DNA of 64,000 nt from Prevotella sp. MA2016 (GCF_000619825.1 NZ_JHUW01000008.1:1-64000); one strand, 5' to 3'. Counted from the first letter of the stretch, positions 1-9,150 are shown. Notes: a model not told the origin generated them from the letters alone. Translations and numbers: made by a program.

Positions 1-288
1 GGTTGGCATTATCAGCATATGATGTATCAGAAGATACTCAAAGACCATGGAATCGTACAAAGCATGTCAAGGAAAGGCAACTGTCTGGACAATGCCATGA
101 TGGAAAACTTCTTCGGACTTATGAAGAACGAATTACTATACGTGAATCATTTTGAATCTGTCGAAGAGTTTGAACGAGAACTGAAGAAATATATCTGGTG
201 GTATAACAATAAAAGAATAAAACTGAGATTAAAAGGAATGAGCCCGGCTATATACCGAGCTCACTACTATAGAGAGATAAATAATTAA
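1..288 (+). CDS. IS3-family transposase (OrfB), C-terminal part only
   Basis: The frame is open from base 1, so the N-terminal part and any orfA are outside the window. The visible piece has the conserved SRKGNCLDNAMMENFF block; the Glu of ENFF is the third residue of the DDE catalytic triad in this family. The usual WWYNNKR and SPAIYR blocks follow at the end. The protein would cut and join the ends of its own element. The right terminal inverted repeat starts 12 bases after the stop, as expected for IS3 elements. Whether the element is intact cannot be told from here. Confidence 0.9.
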   Translation, partial: GWHYQHMMYQKILKDHGIVQSMSRKGNCLDNAMMENFFGLMKNELLYVNHFESVEEFERELKKYIWWYNNKRIKLRLKGMSPAIYRAHYYREINN

Positions 289-300
289 CGTTTAATTTAA

Positions 301-325
301 TGTCCAACTTTTCGGGGTCACATCA
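301..325 (+). mobile_element. Right end (terminal inverted repeat) of the IS3-family element
   Basis: The block begins TGTCCAACTTTTCGGGGTCA, which is the form of right ends of Bacteroidetes IS3/IS150-like elements (left ends read TGA..TGACCCC..AAGTTGGACA). The exact last base is inferred. The bases just after it (336-351) look like the right arm and T-run of a terminator whose left arm is missing, which would fit insertion into a hairpin. Confidence 0.7.
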
Positions 326-371
326 TTTTACTGAAGCGGGGTGCTTTTTTTATCACTCATGCTTAAACAAA

Positions 372-1523
372 TCAGTACTGCTCTTCGTGATCGTAGTTAG
401 ATGGGATGTGGCGGATGAGCTTGTGGGCGGCAGCCTGGGCCATGGCCTCGTAGGCACGCTCGCTGGGGTGCAGATGGTCGCCACTGTCGAAACCATCGGC
501 AAAGGCCTTTGGATTGGTGGCGCTACGCACGGCGGCATCGAAATCGATACATCCATCGAAGATGGGTGAGGTGCGCAACCACTCATTAAAGCCTTGGCGC
601 ATCGCATCGCGCTTCTCATTGTAGGTGCGCCAACCATAGATGGGCAGCAGGGTGCCACTCCACACCTTCAGTCCCATGGCCTTAGCGGGCTTCACGTAGA
701 TATCCTCTACCCCACGCTCCATCTCCTCTACAGTGGGCAGATCGCTCCACGGGCGGAAGGGGTTTACATCCTCACCCACTGGGTGGATGATATCATTGAT
801 GCCGTGCTGGATAATCACATCGCTGGCTCCGGCCACACGCATCTCGATGGGGAAACGGGTGGCGCCTTTTAAACCATAAGCCTGATAGGTAATACAATCG
901 TACTGGCGCAGGATACGGGTTCCGCTAACGGCGCGGCGGATGATCGACACATTGGTGCCAAAGGCCAACTGAGCCAGATAATCGGGCCACGACTGGGCGG
1001 TGATAGAATCGCCATAGCACACCACGGCATGATTATCAGCCGAAGTGAGCACATCGATGGTGTTGAGGAAGTAAAACCAGTTGGTGTGGCGCGTCAGGTC
1101 GAGGGGCAGCTCGTCGGCCTCGGCAAAGTCGCCATAGGCATAGAAACCCTTCGACAGCGGACCGGTAATCAGCGTACCGCTGTTCATCTGGGTGTAATCG
1201 GCCAGATACATGCTCACGTTGATGGTATCGCCACGATGCACCGTATAGCTGATGGCATCACTCTCGGTCTCTGTGCCAGGCTGCAGCACCACCTTCTGCT
1301 TGCCTCCAAAAGTAATGGGCGTATGATCCACAAACACCTTGGTGAGCTCTACAGGCTCAGTGCCTGTAAGATTGGAGAAACGGAAACGCAGCATGGTGCC
1401 AGCAAAGCACATACGAACGGGATAGCGCAGCGTGAGATTCTTGGAATACACAGCCTCGCGCCTATCGGTGATAGAGGTGGCATTGCCCCAGCAGGCCACC
1501 CATTTCGAATCGGTATTATTCAT
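372..1523 (-). CDS. SGNH/GDSL-family esterase with N-terminal beta-sandwich domain
   Basis: A 383-aa hydrolase of the SGNH family. The C-terminal half has the family blocks: GDSIT with nucleophile Ser about 173, Gly about 201 in RRAVSGT, GIND with Asn about 243, and DHLHPS near 358 supplying the Asp/His pair. Residues 1-150 look like the beta-rich domain often fused to bacterial acyl or carbohydrate esterases. No signal peptide is seen, so the protein is probably cytoplasmic. Its start overlaps the end of the NhaC gene by 8 bases, so translation is probably coupled. The substrate is unknown; removal of acetyl groups from carbohydrates is a guess from the family. Confidence 0.85.
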   Translation of the reverse strand: MNNTDSKWVACWGNATSITDRREAVYSKNLTLRYPVRMCFAGTMLRFRFSNLTGTEPVELTKVFVDHTPITFGGKQKVVLQPGTETESDAISYTVHRGDTINVSMYLADYTQMNSGTLITGPLSKGFYAYGDFAEADELPLDLTRHTNWFYFLNTIDVLTSADNHAVVCYGDSITAQSWPDYLAQLAFGTNVSIIRRAVSGTRILRQYDCITYQAYGLKGATRFPIEMRVAGASDVIIQHGINDIIHPVGEDVNPFRPWSDLPTVEEMERGVEDIYVKPAKAMGLKVWSGTLLPIYGWRTYNEKRDAMRQGFNEWLRTSPIFDGCIDFDAAVRSATNPKAFADGFDSGDHLHPSERAYEAMAQAAAHKLIRHIPSNYDHEEQY

Positions 1524-3174
1524 TGTTACTATTATTTTCTGTATAATTATCTTTATTTATGAAGGACATTCGATGACGAATCAGCAGAAGCAAGAAGAAC
1601 AGGGCCACGATGCCGAATACGAGGGATATCCAGGCACTCTTTGTGAAGCCTGCCACAAGGAATGTGAAGAACGCCACAAGAGCCACTAGCAGCGCATAAG
1701 GCATCTGGGTGGTAACGTGGTTCAGATGGTTGCACTGTGCACCTGCCGACGACATGATGGTGGTGTCGGAGATAGGCGAGCAATGGTCGCCACACACAGC
1801 TCCAGCCATACAGGCTGAGATAGAGATAATCATGAGTTGCATGTCGATATCCTGCAAACTCGACACTACGATGGGTATCAGGATGCCGAATGTACCCCAC
1901 GACGTGCCCGAGGCAAAAGCCAACCCAATGGCAACGACAAAAATGATGGCAGGCAGGAATGCCATGAGCCCACCGGCAGAACCAGCCATCAGACTGCCCA
2001 CATAAGTGGACGCACCAAGACTATCGGTCATACTCTTCAGTGTCCATGCGAATGCCAGAATCAGCATAGCAGGAACCATCTGCTTAAAACCTTCGGGCAG
2101 GCAATCCATACACTCGCTAAACGATAACGACTGGTGCATCAGATAATAGACTATCGTCATCACGAGTGCCACAGATGAGCCCATCACCAAGCCCACAGAG
2201 GCATCGCTGGCTGCAAAGGCCTCAACAAAACTCTTACCATCAAAAAATCCGCCGGTGTATATCATACCTATCACACACCCGATAATGAGAAATACAACGG
2301 GCACTATCAGATCAGAAACTCTACCTGCTTTTGCTGTATTCTGATTTCCCCCGTCAGACAGCTTACTCGTGCCGGCAGTCATCAAGTCGCCATGCAGGGC
2401 ATTCTGCTCATGCTTCAGCATCGGTCCGAAATCAATCTTCATAAAGATGATGAATACCATCATCAGCAAGGTGAGCAGGGCATAGAAGTTGAATGGTATC
2501 GACTGCACAAAGATGCTCATGCCATTCTCGCCCTTTACGAATCCTGACACTGCTGCCGCCCACGATGAGATAGGAGCAATGATACAGATGGGGGCTGCCG
2601 TAGAATCTATCAGGTAAGCCAGCTTGGCCCTGCTTATCTTATGTTTGTCTGTGACAGGGCGCATGACAGAGCCTACGGTGAGACAGTTGAAATAGTCGTC
2701 AATGAAAATAAGACAACCCAGCAGCATCGTTGACAGTTGAGCTCCGGCACGCCCTTTGATACGATTAGCAGCCCACGCGCCAAAAGCGGTTGAGCCCCCA
2801 GCACGGTTCATCAGTTGCACCATGGCACCCAGTACGACCAGGAATACGAGAATGCCTACGTTCCACTTGTCAGACAGTACCGCCATGATACCATTCGGGA
2901 AAAGCTGGTTGAGTCCGCCCACAGGATGGAAGTCGGCATTGAGCAGAGCCCCCGTCAGCACACCAAGAAACAGCGAGCTATACACCTCCTTAGTCATCAG
3001 TGCCAGCGAGATGGCAATGATGGGCGGTGTGAGCGCCCAAATCGTGTTTTTCACGGGCATATGATTGATGCCCACGGCATAACCCAACCATACTAGGAAT
3101 ATCACAACAGCTATCTGAGCCAGGAATGTCAATCGCTTAGGCGATCCTGGTTTAATGCATTCTAATATTTTCAT
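1516..3174 (-). CDS. nhaC: NhaC-family Na+/H+ antiporter
   Basis: A 552-aa integral membrane protein with about a dozen hydrophobic segments, beginning with one at residues 20-40. Family-like stretches include FIDDYFNCLTVGSVMRPVTD near 160, ASGTSWGTFGILIPI near 420 and GDHCSPISDTTIMSS near 460, which are hallmarks of the NhaC/ion-transporter superfamily. It would exchange sodium (or an organic ion) for protons across the inner membrane. It lies 36 bases after the outer-membrane protein gene and overlaps the esterase gene, so the three are probably co-transcribed. Some relatives carry malate/lactate or amino acids instead of simple cations, so substrate is not certain. Confidence 0.85.
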   Translation of the reverse strand: MKILECIKPGSPKRLTFLAQIAVVIFLVWLGYAVGINHMPVKNTIWALTPPIIAISLALMTKEVYSSLFLGVLTGALLNADFHPVGGLNQLFPNGIMAVLSDKWNVGILVFLVVLGAMVQLMNRAGGSTAFGAWAANRIKGRAGAQLSTMLLGCLIFIDDYFNCLTVGSVMRPVTDKHKISRAKLAYLIDSTAAPICIIAPISSWAAAVSGFVKGENGMSIFVQSIPFNFYALLTLLMMVFIIFMKIDFGPMLKHEQNALHGDLMTAGTSKLSDGGNQNTAKAGRVSDLIVPVVFLIIGCVIGMIYTGGFFDGKSFVEAFAASDASVGLVMGSSVALVMTIVYYLMHQSLSFSECMDCLPEGFKQMVPAMLILAFAWTLKSMTDSLGASTYVGSLMAGSAGGLMAFLPAIIFVVAIGLAFASGTSWGTFGILIPIVVSSLQDIDMQLMIISISACMAGAVCGDHCSPISDTTIMSSAGAQCNHLNHVTTQMPYALLVALVAFFTFLVAGFTKSAWISLVFGIVALFFLLLLIRHRMSFINKDNYTENNSNNE

Positions 3175-3210
3175 CTTTCAATCATCTAGTTATATATTCA
3201 TTTTTGAGTT

Positions 3211-4941
3211 TTATTGTCGGAAAGGATAGAGAGTAGCCCCCACTGTCAGCGCCCGGTTCTGATAGAGTCCAGAAAGCGCTTGCCAGTCGCCAGTGGCATA
3301 TCCACCCAGATCGTGGAATTCGGCAAAGATATTGCACTTCTTACCCACCTGCTTGTTGGCCTTCACCGTAGCAAAGAGATGGGCCGACTTGCCTGCTAAA
3401 GCGCGACGGCTACTGTAGAGCAGCGTAGAAGAGAGGCGGAAGCCATGTGGCAGATTGAGCACCGGCGCCAGCTTGAGTGTCACAAAATTGTCGGTTTTTG
3501 AAGGCACCCCGGCGCCAGCCTTCTGATGCTGATGGTAATAGTTGGCTCCCATGGTCAGCTCCCAACGTTCTGTTTGCCAGAAGAGCGAGTTTCTGAAACC
3601 CAGCAGCATATAGTTGGGAGTGGGCAGATTGCTGTAGCTGTTACTCTCCAGACTTGTATGCCAAAAGAAATTCTTCTGCTGATAAGCATAGCGCAGCACC
3701 ATCTGACGTGCCAGGTTGGTGCTGTAGCTGCCTGCCACATATCTCTGCGAGATGGTTGGTGCAGCCTCATCAATCAGGAAGTCGCTGATGCCTGGCATAA
3801 AGAACCTTCGGGCTGCCAACACCTGGAAGAAATGCCGTCCTGCAGTGTAGCCCACACTGGCCAGATAAGAGTGGTTGTGGCGTGTATGGGTCCACATACT
3901 CTGGTCGGCAGCATCATACTGGCGGTTCCAGAAGTTCATCTTACGGAAGCGGTCGCCAAGCGTCAGCATCCAAGGGCCATGTGTATAGTCCAACTGGACG
4001 TAAAGATCAGACTTCAAATACTGTTCGCGGTTGCGATTGATGTTCCAGGTATTCTCGTAATCCATCTCTGCACCTATCATCAGCCAAAGGTCAGGCGTAG
4101 CCACAGGGGTATTGAATTCGGCAAAGCCATAGGTATAGTTATCCCCCATCCTACCATCAAGACCGGAAGTTCTGGTATAGTCGGAGCCCGTCTCTGCAAA
4201 GAGGATGGCATCGTTATTGAAGGTGTGCGCATAAGAGAGCACCAGCCCCAGGTAGCGACTATAGGCCGGGATATCAGCCACCTGCTGAGGATAAGACAGT
4301 TTCTGTTTCTGATTGTCAAACTTCTGGAAGGCTTTGATGATAAGCCGGTCTTGCCCGCTCATCTTCCAATTCAGGTTGAGATGCATATTCTCTGCCAATG
4401 CCCTGTCGGTCATGCGCCAGGCATCCGTAGGATAAGCCTTTCCAAAGGAAGTATGCGCCATGGTATATGCCTGCATGGTGAGCTTCTCCGAACGGTTGGT
4501 CACATCGGCGTAGAGCATGCCATTACCATAGGTACTACCCTGCAAGGCCACCTTGCCGTCAGTCTTGGCATCTTCACGATAATAGATATCTATCACGCCA
4601 CTAGTACCGCTCACCGCCTTGGCCACAGAGGTATTACTGCATATCTGGATACGCGCTATCTCGCAAGCCTTCACGTTAGCTAAGAAGGTTTCGTTATCCA
4701 TAACGATACCCACATTATCAATACGCAAGATATAATTCTTATCAATTGTTTTGCCGTTGACAGACAAGAACTCAGGACAGGTATTCAGCACGTCCAACAA
4801 CGTCATCTCGCTATCAGGCGCCATTCTATCCACATGGATAACATAGCGATCGCCCCGAAACTCGATGACATCATCGTCAGTAGCATGAGCTGTCAGGCAA
4901 CTCATAAACAGGACACACATCAGGATGTGAGCATACCTCAT
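3211..4941 (-). CDS. TonB-dependent-receptor-like outer-membrane beta-barrel protein
   Basis: A 576-aa protein with signal peptide (residues 1-20, cleavage likely after LTAHA). Residues 25-120 resemble a plug domain: LLDVLNTCPEFLSVNGKTI, then ILRIDNVGIVMDNE and a VSGTSGVIDIYYR end. The rest is alternating, aromatic-rich strand sequence typical of an outer-membrane barrel. It is shorter than usual TonB receptors and lacks the N-terminal carboxypeptidase-like domain seen in SusC types. No clear TonB box is visible. It is 18 bases after the thioesterase gene and 36 before nhaC. A TACATTTG box (4943-4950) touches the start codon and may be chance. Confidence 0.75.
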   Translation of the reverse strand: MRYAHILMCVLFMSCLTAHATDDDVIEFRGDRYVIHVDRMAPDSEMTLLDVLNTCPEFLSVNGKTIDKNYILRIDNVGIVMDNETFLANVKACEIARIQICSNTSVAKAVSGTSGVIDIYYREDAKTDGKVALQGSTYGNGMLYADVTNRSEKLTMQAYTMAHTSFGKAYPTDAWRMTDRALAENMHLNLNWKMSGQDRLIIKAFQKFDNQKQKLSYPQQVADIPAYSRYLGLVLSYAHTFNNDAILFAETGSDYTRTSGLDGRMGDNYTYGFAEFNTPVATPDLWLMIGAEMDYENTWNINRNREQYLKSDLYVQLDYTHGPWMLTLGDRFRKMNFWNRQYDAADQSMWTHTRHNHSYLASVGYTAGRHFFQVLAARRFFMPGISDFLIDEAAPTISQRYVAGSYSTNLARQMVLRYAYQQKNFFWHTSLESNSYSNLPTPNYMLLGFRNSLFWQTERWELTMGANYYHQHQKAGAGVPSKTDNFVTLKLAPVLNLPHGFRLSSTLLYSSRRALAGKSAHLFATVKANKQVGKKCNIFAEFHDLGGYATGDWQALSGLYQNRALTVGATLYPFRQ

Positions 4942-4959
4942 ACAAATGTAAAAATCAGT

Positions 4960-5331
4960 CTATAATCTCGACATAAATTTCTCGCAATCCACGATGAAAC
5001 GCAGGTGAGTTCCCTCACCCAGAAGCGTTTCGCCACAATAGGCAGCCACCTTAAACTCTATTTTCTTACCATACACTTTGGTCACCTCAGCCTCGGCTCT
5101 GACTTCATCGCCAATCTTTGAGGGTTTCAGATGAGAAGAAGCAATATGTCCGCCAACGGTGGTACAGCCCTCGGGCAGTTCATCCTTAACGGCCAGCATA
5201 GCCGCATTTTCCATCAGCGCCATCATAGCTGGCGTGGCCAAAACAGGCATATCGCCTGAACCTATTTGAATAGCAGTTACAGCATCGGTTACCACCATGC
5301 TGCTTGTATGTTTCGATCCTACTTCAATCAT
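4960..5331 (-). CDS. Hotdog-fold thioesterase (FlK-like)
   Basis: A 123-aa protein when started at the Met of MIEVGSKHTSS. A longer frame reaches 5418, but that start would lie upstream of the promoter -7 box at 5353-5360, so the shorter start is preferred. The segment MPVLATPAMMALMENAAM, with Thr/Glu in the helix, followed by VGGHIASSHLKPSKIGDEV, is the pattern of the fluoroacetyl-CoA-thioesterase-like hotdog family. It would hydrolyse a small acyl-CoA. It is the first gene of a probable four-gene unit running to the SGNH esterase. Confidence 0.8.
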   Translation of the reverse strand: MIEVGSKHTSSMVVTDAVTAIQIGSGDMPVLATPAMMALMENAAMLAVKDELPEGCTTVGGHIASSHLKPSKIGDEVRAEAEVTKVYGKKIEFKVAAYCGETLLGEGTHLRFIVDCEKFMSRL

Positions 5332-5352
5332 AACAAATCTGAATATTTGGTA

Positions 5353-5360
5353 CAAAGATA
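5353..5360 (-). promoter_or_regulatory. -7 box of the thioesterase operon promoter
   Basis: TATCTTTG on the minus strand fits the Bacteroidetes -7 consensus TAnnTTTG and lies 21 bases before the chosen ATG. Confidence 0.6.
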
Positions 5361-5402
5361 CGGATATTTCGTCAATTAGGACTCTTTTGTGCCAATATTT
5401 AA

Positions 5403-6245
5403 ATGTATTTAGCAACAATGACGGCTCCCGTCTATTATAGCGTGCTGGTTGATGTAACCCTGCTATTGGCCTGGCACCTCACGCGCAGCGATAGCGTGTT
5501 TCTCAGCTCCATCTTTTGCGAAAGACGCACGAAGATGTTGTTCTTCGCGGAATACACGCTTCTGTCCGCCCCATTCCTGTGTTTCTTCCTCTATCGTAGC
5601 GCACCTTGGGCTGTAGCCATCGTTCTACTGGCATTGGTGATCGTGTGCTTCTTGCCTTGCGGAGGCATCTCCTTGCGCCTGCCCACATGCCCGTGTCTGG
5701 CCTCCGGCAGTTACGAATATCATCGGGCAGCGCGCCTCACGCTCCCCCTACTCTTGCCACTCATGGCGGCAGGAGCCATTGGTGCCTACATCGGCAACCG
5801 CCATCTGGTCATCGGTGTCAGTATGATAGCCGTTTCTGTCTTCAGCCTGTTGATGATGCGCGAGTGGCATATGGAGTATCTGTTTCATTACAAGAGTGCT
5901 GCGAGGTTTCTACGGCTGAAATTGCTGTTTGCCCTGAGAAATGCGTGCATCATCTTTCTGCCTTTTATCGTATGTCTGCTACTTGTTGCCCCCAGTTGGT
6001 CGCAGTTGCTTTTAGGCGAATCCTACTGCCTTGGTGCAAGTCTTCTGCTGTTTCAAGTAGAGATGCTTTGCTTCGTAAGCGGCGGAACCAACAGTGGCAA
6101 CGACCTCATATCAGCCCTTGTGTATGTGGCCTTGAATGTCATTTTCTGCGTGTCGGCACTGGTGCCACAGGCCTTAGTGCTCTCCGTCATCGTGTCCGTC
6201 ATACTGGCTTATCATGCCTATTTAGTAATAAAGAAATATAAATGA
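5403..6245 (+). CDS. Multi-pass membrane protein, probable ABC transporter permease
   Basis: A 280-aa protein made almost wholly of hydrophobic segments (six or more), with Arg/Lys-rich short loops. No clear family motif is recognised. Its stop overlaps the start of the next gene as ATGA (6242-6245), and that gene encodes a lone ABC ATPase, so the two probably form an ABC-2-like exporter. Start is uncertain: ATG at 5403 or at 5418 (MTAPVYY). The substrate is unknown. The gene is divergent from the thioesterase operon, with about 70 bases between the starts. Confidence 0.65.
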   Translation: MYLATMTAPVYYSVLVDVTLLLAWHLTRSDSVFLSSIFCERRTKMLFFAEYTLLSAPFLCFFLYRSAPWAVAIVLLALVIVCFLPCGGISLRLPTCPCLASGSYEYHRAARLTLPLLLPLMAAGAIGAYIGNRHLVIGVSMIAVSVFSLLMMREWHMEYLFHYKSAARFLRLKLLFALRNACIIFLPFIVCLLLVAPSWSQLLLGESYCLGASLLLFQVEMLCFVSGGTNSGNDLISALVYVALNVIFCVSALVPQALVLSVIVSVILAYHAYLVIKKYK

Positions 6246-6910
6246 TGATTGAAATCAGGAACTTAACAAAGAAATATCGTGAGCTCACGGTCATCGACAA
6301 CTTCTGCCACTCGTTTGATGGCGGCAAGGTGTATGGCATCATGGGCGAGAACGGCGCAGGCAAGAGCACGCTGTTCAGATGTATTGCCGGAATCGAGTCG
6401 TACGACGGTTCAGTCGTCGTCAACGAGAACAAGCAGATTGGTTACATGAACGATACGCCCTTCTACTACTCTTACGTCACAGGCATGGAACACATCGAGT
6501 TCTGTCTGCGTGCCAAGGGTAAGGCCATCAGCCGAGACGAGATTGAGCAGTTGAATGAGAAGTTCGCCCTGCCGCTCCAGAGATACGCCAGCAGATACTC
6601 CTTAGGCATGAAAAAGCGCCTGATGCTGCTGACGCTGATGCTGCAGGACAACGACATCGTCATCATGGACGAACCCTTCAACGGCATCGATCTTGCCGGA
6701 ACAATCATCCTAAGACAGTGGCTCAAGGACCTAAAGGCCCAGGGCCGTTGCGTCATCCTTTCCTCACATATCGTTGCTGCCATCGCTGACATCTGCGACG
6801 AGATGACCTACATCCACCAGGGAAAGGCCGTCTGCAACTTCTCAGGTATGTCAGCAGCATCTATCGAGCAATATATCATGGAAGAATTCATGTCACGATG
6901 CAATGTCTGA
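6242..6910 (+). CDS. ABC transporter ATP-binding protein
   Basis: A 222-aa ATPase. Walker A is GENGAGKST near residue 36. The signature motif is degenerate (YSLGMKKRL, near 120). Walker B is DIVIMDEPFNGID near 140, with the H-loop ILSSHI near 172. The YSLGMKKRL form is common in the exporter ATPases that pair with ABC-2 permeases. It overlaps the permease gene by 4 bases, so translational coupling is likely. Its last 18 bases overlap the end of the convergent AraC gene. Confidence 0.9.
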   Translation: MMIEIRNLTKKYRELTVIDNFCHSFDGGKVYGIMGENGAGKSTLFRCIAGIESYDGSVVVNENKQIGYMNDTPFYYSYVTGMEHIEFCLRAKGKAISRDEIEQLNEKFALPLQRYASRYSLGMKKRLMLLTLMLQDNDIVIMDEPFNGIDLAGTIILRQWLKDLKAQGRCVILSSHIVAAIADICDEMTYIHQGKAVCNFSGMSAASIEQYIMEEFMSRCNV

Positions 6911-7819
6911 CTTTGAGCCAGCATCGGATTTCCCTAAGAACTCGCTGGGCGTAAGTCCCGTGATGCGCTTGAAGAGACGAGTAAAATGGTGGGGAAAGTC
7001 AAAGCCGAGGAGGCGAGAGGTCTCGCTGATGTTGTGGCCGTTCATCAGCAGGCTCTTGGCCTGGTTGATGACGTAATGGTGGATGTAACCAATGGCTGTG
7101 CCACCAGTTGCCTTGTGGACAAGATCGCCAAAATAACGAGGCGAATAAGCCAGTTCGGAAGCGCACCAAGCGACGGTAGGCAAACCCTGCATCAGCTGAC
7201 GGTTCTCACGAAAATAGGTTTGAAGCAAGTTGTGAAAGCGTTTCAGGAGATCGGTCTCTCCCTTGTCCTTTTCGAACAGCTGGCGCTGATAGATACGATT
7301 ACAGTATTCCAGTATCAGGTGCAGATAGCCAAGCAGCACATTTCTCAAAGACGGGGAGTCCTCGTGTGTCTGCAACTCTTGTCGCATCTGGGTCACCAGT
7401 TGCGTGATACAGAGCCATTCATCGGGCTCCATGCGCAGCGAACCATCAAAGAAATACGAGAAGAACTGATAGCGGTCTATCTGGCGTTCCAGTTCAGTGC
7501 CGTTCAACAGTTCGGGCGACCACAGCAGCACCCAACCACATAACGAGATACGTTCGCCGTTGTCCTCCAGTCCACCGATCTGTCCTGGTTCTACAGCTAT
7601 GATGGAGGCATCGCTTACCTGCAGCGTCTTCATACCGTAAGAGAGCGTATTGGGAAACTGTCGCTGGATAAACAGTCCATACACGCCATAGTTGTTCAGG
7701 CTATGACGGAAGGGTGCCAGCTCGTCGTAATGGATGATGCTAATTAATGGGTGCAACACCGGAGCATCCACAAAACGAGCATAGTCGTTGGGGCTGTCTA
7801 CCTTCAAAATATTCCTCAT
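6893..7819 (-). CDS. AraC-family transcriptional regulator
   Basis: A 308-aa protein. The C-terminal 100 residues contain the two helix-turn-helix units of AraC regulators: LAYSPRYFGDLVHKATGGTA, then ISETSRLLGFDFPHHFTRLFKRITGLTPSEF. The N-terminal 190 residues are the variable sensing part. The gene is divergent from the redox operon that starts at 7977 with 157 bases between them, so it probably controls that operon. Its own -7 box ends 8 bases before the ATG, giving a very short leader. Confidence 0.9.
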   Translation of the reverse strand: MRNILKVDSPNDYARFVDAPVLHPLISIIHYDELAPFRHSLNNYGVYGLFIQRQFPNTLSYGMKTLQVSDASIIAVEPGQIGGLEDNGERISLCGWVLLWSPELLNGTELERQIDRYQFFSYFFDGSLRMEPDEWLCITQLVTQMRQELQTHEDSPSLRNVLLGYLHLILEYCNRIYQRQLFEKDKGETDLLKRFHNLLQTYFRENRQLMQGLPTVAWCASELAYSPRYFGDLVHKATGGTAIGYIHHYVINQAKSLLMNGHNISETSRLLGFDFPHHFTRLFKRITGLTPSEFLGKSDAGSKSDIAS

Positions 7820-7827
7820 ATCGGTTG

Positions 7828-7835
7828 CAAAGATA
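7828..7835 (-). promoter_or_regulatory. -7 box for the AraC regulator
   Basis: TATCTTTG on the minus strand, 8 bases before the ATG at 7819. Confidence 0.6.
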
Positions 7836-7941
7836 CAAAAATAGTCTAATAATGGTAGAAATTTAATGGTTTTTTAGCACTTTCTGCGAAATTGGTATAT
7901 AATCAGCCAATTTGTGTAATAGCTATATAATATATAATGTG

Positions 7942-7949
7942 TACCTTTG
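7942..7949 (+). promoter_or_regulatory. -7 box for the alcohol dehydrogenase operon
   Basis: TACCTTTG lies 27 bases before the ATG at 7977. No TTTG is found at the usual 19-21 base spacing, which fits a promoter that needs an activator; the divergent AraC protein is the obvious candidate. Confidence 0.6.
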
Positions 7950-7976
7950 CACCCAGAAACTTAAAACAGAATAATT

Positions 7977-9143
7977 ATGTTAGGCAATTTTACATTCCAC
8001 AATCCTACGAAGTTGCACTTTGGTGAAGATTCTTTAAGCAAACTGAGTGAAGAACTGAAAAACTATGGCAAGAAGGTGATGCTCTGCTATGGTGGTGGTA
8101 GTATTAAGCGCAATGGCATCTACGATCAGGTGATGGACGAGCTGAAGAAGGCTGGCTGCGAGGTGGTAGAGATGGCGGGTGTGATGCCCAATCCTACTAT
8201 AGAGAAGGTATTAGAGGGAGCCCACATGGCTCGCCAGGAGAATGTGGATTTCATCCTTGGCGTGGGCGGTGGCTCTACCGTTGACTACTGCAAGGCCGTA
8301 GCCGGAAGTGCTTGGTACGATGGTGACCCTTGGGAGTATTACTTCAAGAACTGGCAACCGATGACCTGCCGTTGGATTCCTGTTGGTTGTGTGCTGACAA
8401 TGGCTGGCACAGGCTCTGAGATGGACAGCTGTTCGGTTATCTCCAGTCACACGGAAAACCGCAAGTTGTTCTATAACTTCCGCAACCCAGATTTCTCCAT
8501 TCTCAACCCTCGCTTCACCTTCACCGTTCCCAAGTATCAGATGGTGGCTGGTATCTACGACATCATGAGTCATATTCTGGAGCAGTATCTCTCGGGCACA
8601 GACGACAACACCAGCGACTATATCGCCGAAGGTCTGATGCGCTCACTTATCGTCAGCAGCCGCAAGGCTAACGTGAATCCTGAGGACTACGAGGCTCGCT
8701 CGAACATCATGTGGACAGCCACTTGGGCACTCAACACACTCATCGACCGCGCTAAGGCCACCGACTGGATGGTGCACATGCTGGGTCAGGCTGTGGCTGC
8801 CTATACCGATGCCACTCACGGTCACACCCTCGCTGCCGTCAGCGGTGCCTACTACCGTCTGCTCATCAGCAAGTCGCCCGATGCCGTGCAGAAGTTCAAG
8901 CGTCTGGCCATGAACGTATGGGGCGTTTCTGCCGAGGTTAAGACCGACGAGCAGGTTGCGATGGAAGGTCTGGAGACGATGGAGCAGTGGATGCGCGAAT
9001 TGGGACTGGCAATGAACATCACCGACTGTGGTGCCAAGCCCGAACAGATTGAGGGAATGGCCGATGCATGCCCGATTTGCCAAGGTGGCTACTACATTCT
9101 GAATCGTGACGAGGTTGTACAAGTTTTGAAAGATAGTCTTTAG
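7977..9143 (+). CDS. Iron-containing NAD(P)H-dependent alcohol dehydrogenase (YqhD/BdhA type)
   Basis: A 388-aa group III alcohol dehydrogenase. The nucleotide-binding GVGGGSTVDYCKAVA is near residue 100. The metal ligands are visible as Asp and His in GIYDIMSHILEQY near 195 and two His in VHMLGQAVAAYTDATHGH near 265-280. Length matches YqhD and butanol dehydrogenases, which reduce aldehydes to alcohols with NADPH. It is the first gene of a five-gene redox operon and is followed after 7 bases by the flavodoxin-ferredoxin gene. The role is probably aldehyde or electrophile detoxification. Confidence 0.9.
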   Translation: MLGNFTFHNPTKLHFGEDSLSKLSEELKNYGKKVMLCYGGGSIKRNGIYDQVMDELKKAGCEVVEMAGVMPNPTIEKVLEGAHMARQENVDFILGVGGGSTVDYCKAVAGSAWYDGDPWEYYFKNWQPMTCRWIPVGCVLTMAGTGSEMDSCSVISSHTENRKLFYNFRNPDFSILNPRFTFTVPKYQMVAGIYDIMSHILEQYLSGTDDNTSDYIAEGLMRSLIVSSRKANVNPEDYEARSNIMWTATWALNTLIDRAKATDWMVHMLGQAVAAYTDATHGHTLAAVSGAYYRLLISKSPDAVQKFKRLAMNVWGVSAEVKTDEQVAMEGLETMEQWMRELGLAMNITDCGAKPEQIEGMADACPICQGGYYILNRDEVVQVLKDSL

Positions 9144-9150
9144 AATACCT

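Noticed and set aside
3526..4683. 385-codon open frame on the plus strand
   Set aside because: Antisense of the outer-membrane barrel gene; Ile/His-rich translation without motifs.
4943..4950. TACATTTG as promoter of the outer-membrane protein gene
   Set aside because: It ends 2 bases before the ATG, so the transcript would start inside the signal peptide; probably chance, unless a later Met is used.
5332..5418. Longer N-terminus for the thioesterase
   Set aside because: The extension contains the promoter -7 box and does not match the family start.
5403..6910. Calling the two-gene ABC system a bacteriocin or antibiotic exporter
   Set aside because: No precursor peptide, peptidase domain or immunity gene is visible; only a general exporter can be supported.
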